From positions 46,387 through 110,386 of the forward strand of contig UQDF01000001.1 in NCBI GenBank assembly GCA_900539765.1: a DNA stretch of 64,000 nt, given 5' to 3'. The translations under genes were made by a program, and so were the position numbers. Positions 8,239-16,425 of this stretch are shown piece after piece. Source of the DNA: an uncultured Porphyromonas sp. GTDB taxonomy: Bacteria > Bacteroidota > Bacteroidia > Bacteroidales > Porphyromonadaceae. Under the pieces are notes generated by a model. That model ran no database searches. It worked only from the letters and a program-made list of their open reading frames with translations, and was not told the DNA's origin. Positions within the stretch are counted from its first letter, which is position 1. Every line of letters starts with the position of its first letter.

Positions 8239-11200
8239 TTGCTATTACGGTGTAAGGGGTTGGCATAGCGGTCTGAGCGGAGTACTCGGTAGCGTAAGCG
8301 CACTGAGCCTGCGTGATTCCGCGCTGGTAGATGCCTGGACGTACCACGCTCTGCTCGTAGCTGATCTCGTAGGAGCCACGGAGTAGACTATTGATATGGT
8401 ATATCTGCGCATAGTGACGTGCCTCAACATAGTATCCTAGACCGCTCTGCCACTCGTAGTGACTGAGCTGCTCTAGTGGCTCACAGCATGCGGAGCGCAT
8501 GTCTCGTATGGTGACGAAGTCCAAATCACGACGTGTGGTGATGCGAAGCTTCGTGATGAGTACAGTCCCGACGGTGAGCTTTTCGCCAGACTGAATGGGT
8601 CGCTCTTGCAGTTGTCCATTGATCTCCTCACGAACGTAAGTCTTGCTCTCGATCATCAGTTCGCCTTGTCGCTCGGACACTTCGCTAAGTGGCTTCTCGC
8701 CAACGCTTAGGATGCCACCCCAGAGGATCGCTTGCGGGTCGCTGTGGGTGATGACGATGCTGCCCGTGCGGTCTAGTTGGCTAGGCTTGTATTGTAGTCC
8801 GCAGTAGGAGTTGGTCTCGACGCGCTCGGTCGTGCCATCGGCAAGAGGTATGGAGATGGTCACCTGGTCGTGCGTAGCCGTTTCCCCAGCGTTGTCCTCT
8901 AGGAGCGTGAGCAGTAGCTCTAGCTGCGTGAGGTTGGAAGCGCGCAGATTGGTGCGTAGGTACTCCATCGCCCAGCGACGCATCTGCTGTACTGTGTCGG
9001 GGTAGAGACCTAGCAGCTCGAAGAGTTCGATAGTCTCTCGCTGTAGCGACATAGAGCGGTCTCGCCAGAAGTAACCGCCTACGAGGGTGTTGGCAAAGAA
9101 AGCTCCCTGAGCCACTTCGTAGGATAGGTGGTCGTGCAGTATCTCGGCGAGCTGTCGTGCTTGCGCTACGTTGCCCTGCTTGTAGAGCGTGTAGGCTGCT
9201 TGTGGCAGGGCGTAGAGGGGAAGTTGCTGCGCCTCTTTGACGAGGAGTGGCGTGAGGTAGTCGATGAGAGCCTTCGTGGTCGGCTCTTTTTGCAGATCCC
9301 TAGCGTCACGCCAGCGGTAGGAGAGGTAGAGCCACTCGGCACCCCACGCGGGGAGGGTAGGCTGTCGCTTGCTCTTGGCTAGCTCTTTCTTCATCTCTTG
9401 CATCTGCTTGGTCGTGGTGCGGTCGTAAGCCTGCCATCCACGGGAAAGCATAGAGGTTATCTCAAGGTTTGGCTCTAGCTCACTGACCGCTGCGAGGTAG
9501 TCGAGGATGAGCGGAGTGAGGTAAGAGGAGCTAGGCATGTCGGGGTACCACGACCAGTCTCCCGAACTGGTCTGTAGGTTGCGCAGCTGCGCTATGTCCT
9601 TAGTTGTGGTGCGCTCATTGGGTGCCTTGAAGAGTGTCCAAAGCTGCTCCTGTGCGCCGTCGAGCCATCGCTCGGTAGCACGCCAAGGAGTTTCGTCTAG
9701 CGGTAGGAGTGTGGTCTCACGGTTGCTGGTCAACTTGTTGGCGCCCTCGGATGCTTTCGCTTGAGCCTGTGCCTGAACCCACTGAGCTATCTCCGGCTGG
9801 CGTAGCAGTTGCTGCGTACGGGTCAAGGTGTAGATGCGGAGAACCGTATTGATAGCGTCTCGCTCCTCATTGTTAAAGAGGATCGGCAGTTGCTGCAGAG
9901 CGAAGTAGCGTGGATTGCTCCAGAGCTGTAGGTGTAGCGAAGCTGACGGATCGCTTGCTTTGCCTAGCAATGCGCTGAGCGGGTAGGAGTAGCTCTCCTG
10001 CTTGTCCCACGCGAAGGGGATACTCTCGACGGTGCGTACCGTCGCTGGCTGTACGGGGATGACGTACTCCTCGCCATCGCTGAGTGCTCCGCTGACGAAG
10101 TAAACCTGCACCCGCAGTGCTGAGAGGTCAGGCAGAGCGGGTAGAGCGATGGCATAAGGTGTCACGCCACTGGCGGGAACGGTGAGAGCCAGCTCCCGTG
10201 TGCCGTCGGCAAGTGGTGTCGCCGTGCTGTCCGCCGCCAAAGCATCGTAAAGGACTAGTCGGAGGTTGCCACTGAGAGCCTCTTCGGTGAGGTTGCGAAT
10301 CGACCCCGTCAGGTAAGCTTGGTCTCCCTGCATGAGGAAGCGTGGCTGCAGCGTCTTGACCATCAGCTGGCGATAGCTCTTGATGTCGGCCGTCGCAGCG
10401 CAGTCCGTCAGTCGGCTGTCGTAGCCAAAGAGCGCTAGGCGATAGCTGGAGAGCGCCTCGGGCATCTTGCCCGTAAAGGTGACAACGCCCTCGTCATCGG
10501 TGTAGAGGTTAGCTAAGAAGAAGGCGGTCTGAGAGAAGTCCTTTCGCAGATTAGGCGTAACGTCTGTGACTTTCTCCTCGGCTAGTCTGTTTTCGCTCAT
10601 ATCTTCCACTAAGACTTCATCATTAGCTAGCCCCATCACTTCACCCTCTATGGAGGCGCTCTTAGCAAGAGCCATCTCCGGATAAGCGCCTCCTCCATAG
10701 CCATAAGCCATCGGGTAGTAATCCTTCATATCGAAGCCAAAGCAAGGGTTCGGACTGACATAATGAAGGTAGAGCGGTATGTATTGAGCCAAGCGATCGA
10801 TGCTGTGCGAACGTAGGCTCTCCAAGGCAGCGTCATACATCCACGCCATGACGGGGATGCGACGCGCCGGCGTGCCATCGCTGTAGGTGAGGCGAGCTTG
10901 CCATGTGTGGGTCTCGCCAGCGAGGAGCTTGTCGGGTATCTCGATCCACGAGAGTTGCAGGGTCGGCTGGTCAGCCGTATAGCGATACTCGAAGCTCTGA
11001 GAGCTGTAGCGTCCGTTGCGTACGCAGTAGAGTTCTATGCGGATCTGCCCCTTGGGGTCGACACTCTTGGGGAGCGTCGGCTGCCAGCGTCCTACCTGTT
11101 GAGCGGGGAGCGCGGGGAGCTGTCCGTAGATAGCGGGCTGGTCTACCGTATTGATGACGTAGTAGATCGACTGCTCGCTCTCGTTGCTGGCGTAGTATAT

Positions 11201-13978
11201 CGTAGGTGCGCCACCTCGTGGATATTCCTCCGAGGGCGAAGCTGCCCAGAGCGTGCTTTGTATCGGTAGACGCTTGTCACGCTCTGCAAAGAGGACAATC
11301 TCTTGCTCTTCCTTTAGCGTTTCGCCCGTCTTATCGTGGTAAATGTAAGTCAAGCGGTAGGAACCCGAGGGTAGTCGAAGCCACTCAGCGGGCAGGTGTT
11401 GCTTCTCGTTGGCAGGGACCTCCACCGACCAAGAGCTTGTCGTATCAGCGAGCGAGGTGAGTCGTAGCTCTAGCATCGTGGCTATGGGAGCTTCGTCATC
11501 GTTGGTCACACGAATGGTAAAAGTCTCTGCCCCCTCCTTGAAGAAGGTCTCCGCCCCCTCGTACTCCATAGATACAGGTGTCGAGCCGATCCAAATAGAT
11601 CGCTCTAGTCGCTGCGTCTCGCCACTAGGCGCCGTGATGGTTACCTCTATATGGTAGGTGTGTAGGCTCCAAGGCTGCGGGTTCTGACGTATAGCCTCGG
11701 TGCGTAAGTCTGAGAGGGTAATCGGAAACTCAAAGCTCCCATCCTGCTCATTGATCTGGAGCGTGCCAGAGGTGAGTAATTGATCGGGAACATCCTCACC
11801 GAACCACCAGTTTCTATAGCTTCCCGTCACGCTGTAGGTTATAGAAGCCTCTGCGAGCGGATAGCCGCTGTAAGTCATCGCAGAGCCACGGACGGAGATC
11901 GTGTCTTCCAGCTTCATCGCCACCTCGGGCAGGGTCAAGGCACCCTTAAAGCTCGGACGCTTATACTCCGCTACATGAATGGTTGTCTCATATTCGTCGA
12001 AATCATCTAGATCGCTATCACAAGAGACCTCAATGGTGTAGCCGCCCGTCATCGCCTCTTTGGGCAGCTGGAGGGTCGTATGAAGACGTCCCCACTGATC
12101 AGTCTGGACTATGATAGAGTCGATCGTGTCGCCCTGAGGCGTGTATAGTTTGATGGTCAGGTCAAGCTTGGGCAGCACCGTCGCTTGCTTCGGGTCGTAG
12201 CCCCTTCGGTAAGCGACAGCGTAAAGCTCTATCGCATCACCCAGCTCGTAGATACTTCTATCGGTCTGTAGGAGCGCCGTGCTTAACGTCTTGGATAGCT
12301 GAAAAGTGCCACGCTTGCCACGGTAGTTGTACTGGTAGCCACAAGTGGGTAAGAGCAACCGATTGTCTGCACTCTCCACCAGAAAAATTTCAGAACGATC
12401 TCGCTTCGCCGGCTGAGGCGTTGCAAAGATACCGAGCTTGTCGGGTGTTCGCTTGCTAATCTTGTCCAGTGTAGGCTTATAGTTCGAGTGCCACCCTGAG
12501 CGCTTGTCCCCATAGCTCCACAGCTGTATGGACTCAGTCTGAGCTTGCCCCGTGAGGGCATTCAGCAGTTGAGTCTTTCCGTTGCCGAGGTTCAGCGTCC
12601 ATAGGTCGCTTATGGTGCAGTCGTGGATAGTTGTATTGGTCTTTTTTATATACTCTACTTGTTTTGCCTCTGTCGTGTGATGAGCGACCGCTTGCAGGCG
12701 ATAGTGTCCCGTTGGTAGGGTGGGGAGCTCTATCGAGTCACACTGTAGCACCATCGCCTCCAAACCTTGCTTCCCCTGATATGTGTGACTCCAGACGAGC
12801 TTAGCTTGCTCGGGAATAGTTTGTCCTTCCGCCTTGATAGCGTCTTGTGGCGTAAGCGCAAAGAGCTTTAGCTCTAGTCGCTCCACATTGCTCATTTGAA
12901 GCTCTACAAACCCTAGATGGTCAGCTAAAATAAAGTTAGGGAAGAAGATATTTAGATGTGGGGTAAAGAGTTGTCGGCGGATCCCCTTACAGAACTCAGG
13001 GTACTTGCCCTGCTTGTCTAGCCACTCCAGGTAAGGCGTGATGAAGTGGTAGGCACGCAAAGGGTCAGAGCCGTTGGCATAGTAGTAGTGGAAGAGTCGC
13101 TTGTATATTTCCATCGTCTCAAGGTGCATCTGCTGGCTCTGCTGGAGTAAGCCCTCTAGCCGCTTCGCTACGGTACTGGAAGCTGTGCCACGGGTTGTCT
13201 CCTCGAGGGTTACCGCTTGGTAAAGGGCGTAGAGCCTAGCCCCCTCGTCTGCTTGCTGGAATTGATCCTCCGTCAGGAGCGCACCGATCCGATCCGACCA
13301 AGTGGGTATGCGTCCGAGCTTTTGCTCTAGCTGATGCAACAGAGAGATAGGAAGAACCTTCAGCAGGTGGCTTATGAGCGTATAGCTACCCTCTTTGGGA
13401 AGGCGATCAGCGTAGAGCTCAGCGGATAGTTGCTTCGCCTCTTGCCGTGGTATCACCTTGTAGAGCTCAGCACTGGGAGCGAAAGCTATCTCCAGCAATG
13501 GATCAATAGCTTTCAAATAGTCCGCCTCACTCCAGTAGCGAGGCGTGAAGTTGTCTTGCTCTTGGGTCGTGATGCTTAGTCCCTCTGACCTAAAGCTCCA
13601 ATCAGAGCTCTTGACGATATACTCCCGTGCTATGTATAGAGCGAGGAAGCGCTGATCCCGCTCTGACAATTTATCCCGTCCTTGCCACGTGGTGTGGAGT
13701 AGGGGGAACTGCTCCAGCAGACGATTGTAGTCTAATCTGCGAAGAGCCGTCTTGTGCGCCTCCAGAGCCTCGATCGTGTAGTAAAGATTGCCCTCACGGA
13801 GAGCCTGAGTGGCGAGTCGTTCAGCGCAGGAGAGCGCCTGCGTCGGCAGACGCTTCTTCTGTAAATCCTGTAGCTCCTTGTAAAGAGCTTGGCTAGATGT
13901 GGCGGGTTGCTGTGCCATAGTCATAGTGACAGATAGTAAAGTGGCAAACAATATACATAGTGTGGTGCGAAGTCTCAT
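8231..13978 (-). CDS. alpha-2-macroglobulin-like large secreted protein (MG1/MG2 type)
   Basis: About 1,915 residues from ATG 13978, chosen because MRLRTTLCILFATLLSVTMTM then AQQ is a clean signal peptide; upstream in-frame codons are not signal-like. The middle has repeated immunoglobulin-like macroglobulin domains (for example VYAVAYRRGYDP, TDRSIYELGD as MG2) and then the A2M core block with FSQTAFFLANLYTDDEGVV and LMVKTLQPRFLMQGD. The C-terminal half is an alpha-alpha toroid as in the thioester domain. I see no CxEQ thioester motif at the expected place (NPRYFALQQLPILFNNEER), so it probably cannot trap proteases covalently. No pbpC neighbour is visible. Likely periplasmic or surface protease-interacting protein. 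Confidence 0.85.
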   Translation of the reverse strand: MRLRTTLCILFATLLSVTMTMAQQPATSSQALYKELQDLQKKRLPTQALSCAERLATQALREGNLYYTIEALEAHKTALRRLDYNRLLEQFPLLHTTWQGRDKLSERDQRFLALYIAREYIVKSSDWSFRSEGLSITTQEQDNFTPRYWSEADYLKAIDPLLEIAFAPSAELYKVIPRQEAKQLSAELYADRLPKEGSYTLISHLLKVLPISLLHQLEQKLGRIPTWSDRIGALLTEDQFQQADEGARLYALYQAVTLEETTRGTASSTVAKRLEGLLQQSQQMHLETMEIYKRLFHYYYANGSDPLRAYHFITPYLEWLDKQGKYPEFCKGIRRQLFTPHLNIFFPNFILADHLGFVELQMSNVERLELKLFALTPQDAIKAEGQTIPEQAKLVWSHTYQGKQGLEAMVLQCDSIELPTLPTGHYRLQAVAHHTTEAKQVEYIKKTNTTIHDCTISDLWTLNLGNGKTQLLNALTGQAQTESIQLWSYGDKRSGWHSNYKPTLDKISKRTPDKLGIFATPQPAKRDRSEIFLVESADNRLLLPTCGYQYNYRGKRGTFQLSKTLSTALLQTDRSIYELGDAIELYAVAYRRGYDPKQATVLPKLDLTIKLYTPQGDTIDSIIVQTDQWGRLHTTLQLPKEAMTGGYTIEVSCDSDLDDFDEYETTIHVAEYKRPSFKGALTLPEVAMKLEDTISVRGSAMTYSGYPLAEASITYSVTGSYRNWWFGEDVPDQLLTSGTLQINEQDGSFEFPITLSDLRTEAIRQNPQPWSLHTYHIEVTITAPSGETQRLERSIWIGSTPVSMEYEGAETFFKEGAETFTIRVTNDDEAPIATMLELRLTSLADTTSSWSVEVPANEKQHLPAEWLRLPSGSYRLTYIYHDKTGETLKEEQEIVLFAERDKRLPIQSTLWAASPSEEYPRGGAPTIYYASNESEQSIYYVINTVDQPAIYGQLPALPAQQVGRWQPTLPKSVDPKGQIRIELYCVRNGRYSSQSFEYRYTADQPTLQLSWIEIPDKLLAGETHTWQARLTYSDGTPARRIPVMAWMYDAALESLRSHSIDRLAQYIPLYLHYVSPNPCFGFDMKDYYPMAYGYGGGAYPEMALAKSASIEGEVMGLANDEVLVEDMSENRLAEEKVTDVTPNLRKDFSQTAFFLANLYTDDEGVVTFTGKMPEALSSYRLALFGYDSRLTDCAATADIKSYRQLMVKTLQPRFLMQGDQAYLTGSIRNLTEEALSGNLRLVLYDALAADSTATPLADGTRELALTVPASGVTPYAIALPALPDLSALRVQVYFVSGALSDGEEYVIPVQPATVRTVESIPFAWDKQESYSYPLSALLGKASDPSASLHLQLWSNPRYFALQQLPILFNNEERDAINTVLRIYTLTRTQQLLRQPEIAQWVQAQAQAKASEGANKLTSNRETTLLPLDETPWRATERWLDGAQEQLWTLFKAPNERTTTKDIAQLRNLQTSSGDWSWYPDMPSSSYLTPLILDYLAAVSELEPNLEITSMLSRGWQAYDRTTTKQMQEMKKELAKSKRQPTLPAWGAEWLYLSYRWRDARDLQKEPTTKALIDYLTPLLVKEAQQLPLYALPQAAYTLYKQGNVAQARQLAEILHDHLSYEVAQGAFFANTLVGGYFWRDRSMSLQRETIELFELLGLYPDTVQQMRRWAMEYLRTNLRASNLTQLELLLTLLEDNAGETATHDQVTISIPLADGTTERVETNSYCGLQYKPSQLDRTGSIVITHSDPQAILWGGILSVGEKPLSEVSERQGELMIESKTYVREEINGQLQERPIQSGEKLTVGTVLITKLRITTRRDLDFVTIRDMRSACCEPLEQLSHYEWQSGLGYYVEARHYAQIYHINSLLRGSYEISYEQSVVRPGIYQRGITQAQCAYATEYSAQTAMPTPYTVIAND

Positions 13979-14099
13979 AATACAATCTTGTTTCTTTGAT
14001 ACCCCGAAGTTACTCGAAAAGATACAAACAAGCAAGAGAGGGCATCCCTAAACTTCGCAAATCTTATGAGTAATGACTGGTAGGGGGGATGCCCTGCGA

Positions 14100-14182
14100 G
14101 TGTCTAGTGGGAAGGGCGTCCGTTGTGTCAAAGATTACTGCATCGTGACTTTAACGGGGACGGACGCCCTCTCGCTAGACAC
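14100..14182. repeat. imperfect inverted repeat
   Basis: Left arm 14100-14123 (GTGTCTAGTGGGAAGGGCGT...) pairs with right arm 14160-14182 (ending CGCTAGACAC), with a few mismatches and a 36-nt loop. A nested neighbour at 14039-14095 pairs GGGCATCCC with GGGATGCCC. Confidence 0.7.
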
Positions 14183-14261
14183 TAGCCGAGCGTCCCTACA
14201 AAGGGTTACTCGTCTCGTTGTTGTGCAATAAGACGAGTGCAGGTGACGGAGGAAGCGACCG

Positions 14262-14490
14262 CTTGCGGTCGGACGAATCATAGCCCCCAGTCGAAGGAGC
14301 AAAGCTCCGAACGACTGGGGGACACAGGGGCGTATAAAGGGGGGACGACCTCCCCTGGCGGGAGGTCGGACTGGAGCTGTAGATTCGTCTAGTCCGACCC
14401 ACAAGGGGTCGATAAATCAGGTGACGTCTAGCGTCCGTGGGTCGTTCGGAGCTTTGCCCCTCCGACCCACGGCTATGATTCGTCGGACCT
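14262..14490. repeat. composite inverted repeat with nested hairpins
   Basis: The left part reads CGGACGAATCATAGCCCC, then a hairpin with CCCCCAGTCG and CGACTGGGGG arms around GGAGCAAAGCTCC. The right part (about 14430-14490) holds the near reverse complement: GTCGTTCGGAGCTTTGC ... GGCTATGATTCGTCGG. Between them a GACCTCCC / GGGAGGTC hairpin is visible, and GGACCTCTTGCGAGGTCC follows the right arm. Confidence 0.7.
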
Positions 14491-14579
14491 CTTGCGAGGT
14501 CCTTCTGTGTGCGTCTGTCTATTATGCTGCTGGTATTACAGCGTTTGATGAGTGGAATTGTCGTGCTGACGTAGCTTGT

Positions 14580-14659
14580 GTAGGGGCGGACCTGCGTGTC
14601 CGCCCGCAGAATAGACTACGCTCAGGTGAGGACAGGCGGACACATAGGTCCGCCCCTAC
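14580..14659. repeat. 25-bp-armed inverted repeat
   Basis: Arms 14580-14604 (GTAGGGGCGGACCTGCGTGT...) and 14635-14659 are reverse complements apart from a few bases, around a 30-nt centre. A degenerate half-copy (GCGGACACATAG) occurs at about 63318-63330, showing that the unit is dispersed. Confidence 0.75.
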
Positions 14660-14842
14660 GGTGGGATCCCCCACCCCGCTGAGCGGTTCACCCGAAGAGA
14701 AGTCGACCGAGCTTCCGAAACGAGAAAAAACTTCGCTTTTTACTTGCATATGAAATTAGAAAGCAGCGGGTTACACGTCTCCGATGATTCCGATTACTCC
14801 GATTACTCCTTCCCTCTAACCTCTAATCTCTAAATCCCCCAA

Positions 14843-15009
14843 TCCCCACGTAGGGATTTCGAAATCCTCACGTGGGGAAAAAACATTCTCCACGTGGAGA
14901 CGAAATAAAACTTCGGAGGAATCAATCGATAAGTCCGAGGAAATGATTCGCCTCCACGTAGAAAATAAAAAATAGCCACGTGGGAATTTGAGATCCTCCA
15001 CGTGGCTAT
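14843..15009 (+). repeat. 167-bp multi-palindrome element, copy A
   Basis: Starts TCCCCACGTAGGG and ends CCACGTGGCTAT. It holds a left hairpin (CCCCACGT / ACGTGGGG), a central AACTTCGGAGGAATCA and GTCCGAGGAAATGATT core, a CTCCACGT pair around it, and a right AATAGCCACGTGG / CCACGTGGCTAT hairpin. Copies B (28978-29144, inverted) and C (44186-44352) have the same module order and, by my count, the same length. No target-site duplication is evident. Confidence 0.85.
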
Positions 15010-15084
15010 CGTACCAAAGTTGATTATGGACTATTTATGTCACTCGTATAACAAGCGTCCTGCAAGCACTGATTTGTTCTTTGT

Positions 15085-16260
15085 CTAGATACCAGGCCAG
15101 AGGGAGAGGTCGTCCGTGGGGTGTGCAGCCTCAACACGTGTCTCGATATTGTCGGGCAGGTTGTGAAAGAGGTCTAGACCAGTGCGCTCCTCCAGTTGGT
15201 CAATAGAGATAGCGACGGTGCGAGGACGGTCAACCTGAGCCGGGTTGGTGTGATCCACCCAGAAGGCGATCGCCTGATAGTGGTCGCCCCGCTGCGCTAG
15301 GATAGCCATCCAGTAGTAGCGTGGCACAGTGATGCCCCCCACGGTGACACCGATGGTCTCGCCCTCTCGCAGGGTCCCCCCCTTGACCACATAGAGCTTG
15401 TCACGCAGACGACTATTGCGCACCCAGCCCTGCACCAGTTGCTCGAGCTGTAGCCAGACGCCTGTATTGAGGTTGCGTCGCTGCGGACTCATATTGGTAT
15501 AGTAAAAGGTCTGCTCGTTTGCCTCCTCGGAGTAAAGGCGATCTGCCGATGCGACAATATGTCCGCGGTCATACCCCTTGAAGTCTCTCTGCGTCACTTC
15601 GTACTGACTCGGCACAAAGGGATCCCAGCTCCAAGCGTCACTGCGCCCAGTGTGTCGCTGACTGGTGTACTCATCGGCGCTATAGCAGACCCAGATAGGA
15701 TGGTGGTAGATGACGTCATACTCCACGGAGAAGTTGACACGCTGTCCCTGCTCTACTCGGTGGGTGATATAGTAAGCGGAGCTACGCCCCGAGAGCTTGG
15801 GAGCCTCTAGGAGAGAGACGTCGCCTAGGATCGTCTCACTACCATACTCGCCACTGCCACCCGTATGCCCGCCCGCTTGCTGCTGGGTGATGGCGTAGGT
15901 GACGCTTTTGCCATCGGCTGAGAGTGTCAGCTGAGCTTTGCGCTCTCCACCTTCGTTGGCAGAGATCGAGACGATCACCTCTCGCTTGCCCGCACTGCCC
16001 TCACTGGGGGATACGGAGAGCCACGTCTCGGGCGATGCAGTGAGCGTCCAGCGACTCGGAGCCTCGACGGTCACGAAGAAGTCTAACGGCTCAGCACTCA
16101 CGACCCGCATCGAAGCACCTGTACGATCGTAGAGGGCTAGCTCTGTGGGTAGCTCGGGCTGTGATGTGCCTTGCGGTTTACAGCCGACGAGCAGGAGTGC
16201 CATCCAACCTACGAGTAGGAGCATCTGGAGGTATGAGCGTTTATATGGGAATGAGGACAT
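15085..16260 (-). CDS. BACON-domain lipoprotein with DNA/RNA non-specific endonuclease domain
   Basis: 391 residues. A lipoprotein signal ends LLLVGC (C27). Residues about 50-127 form a BACON beta-sandwich (WTLTASPETWLSVSPSEGSA and a TYAITQQ end). Residues about 155-370 form a NUC1-type non-specific endonuclease: DRGHIVASADR (231-241) carries the catalytic DRGH with H234 as general base, and TNMSPQRRNLNTGVW (255-269) supplies the metal-binding Asn. It would cut DNA and/or RNA at the cell surface or in the periplasm. It is the last gene of the TonB-receptor run, 165 bp after the DUF5689/BACON gene, across a long hairpin. Confidence 0.88.
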   Translation of the reverse strand: MSSFPYKRSYLQMLLLVGWMALLLVGCKPQGTSQPELPTELALYDRTGASMRVVSAEPLDFFVTVEAPSRWTLTASPETWLSVSPSEGSAGKREVIVSISANEGGERKAQLTLSADGKSVTYAITQQQAGGHTGGSGEYGSETILGDVSLLEAPKLSGRSSAYYITHRVEQGQRVNFSVEYDVIYHHPIWVCYSADEYTSQRHTGRSDAWSWDPFVPSQYEVTQRDFKGYDRGHIVASADRLYSEEANEQTFYYTNMSPQRRNLNTGVWLQLEQLVQGWVRNSRLRDKLYVVKGGTLREGETIGVTVGGITVPRYYWMAILAQRGDHYQAIAFWVDHTNPAQVDRPRTVAISIDQLEERTGLDLFHNLPDNIETRVEAAHPTDDLSLWPGI

Positions 16261-16309
16261 AGGTCTTTGAGGTCAAAAAGAGTCTTTGGAGTAAGGAGGA
16301 TAACAAAAG

Positions 16310-16387
16310 GCGGAGCCTCTGAGACTACCTTTCGGAGAGACTCGCCCGCTGTGGACTGGCTCTCAAGGTTAAGCTCAGAGGCTCCGC
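16310..16387 (-). terminator. stem-loop between lipoprotein and nuclease genes
   Basis: Arms 16310-16323 and 16374-16387 (GCGGAGCCTCTGAG and its reverse complement) are a perfect 14-bp match around a 50-nt centre. On the minus strand the stem is followed by CTTTTGTT. It could terminate the upstream operon partly, or protect or stabilise either mRNA. Confidence 0.55.
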
Positions 16388-16425
16388 TTGCTTGAGATAG
16401 CTACTTGAGATAGCTATAGGAGAAG

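Larger units (their letters stand above)
14036..14842. other. gene-free stretch made of palindromic repeats
   Basis: About 800 bp with no credible gene. It is a mosaic of inverted repeats: 14039-14095 (GGGCATCCC arms), 14100-14182, a composite inverted repeat 14262-14490, and 14580-14659. Short frames cross it on both strands but have no start context, are rich in Arg, Ser and Pro, and simply read through the palindromes. The end (14811-14842) is a pyrimidine tract of CTCTAATCTCTAA type that recurs next to other repeats in the window. Confidence 0.75.

Noticed and set aside
14135..14404. Open frames of about 70-110 codons crossing 14135-14753 on both strands
   Set aside because: They only read through palindromes, have odd Arg/Ser/Pro-rich composition, no start context and no recognisable domain.
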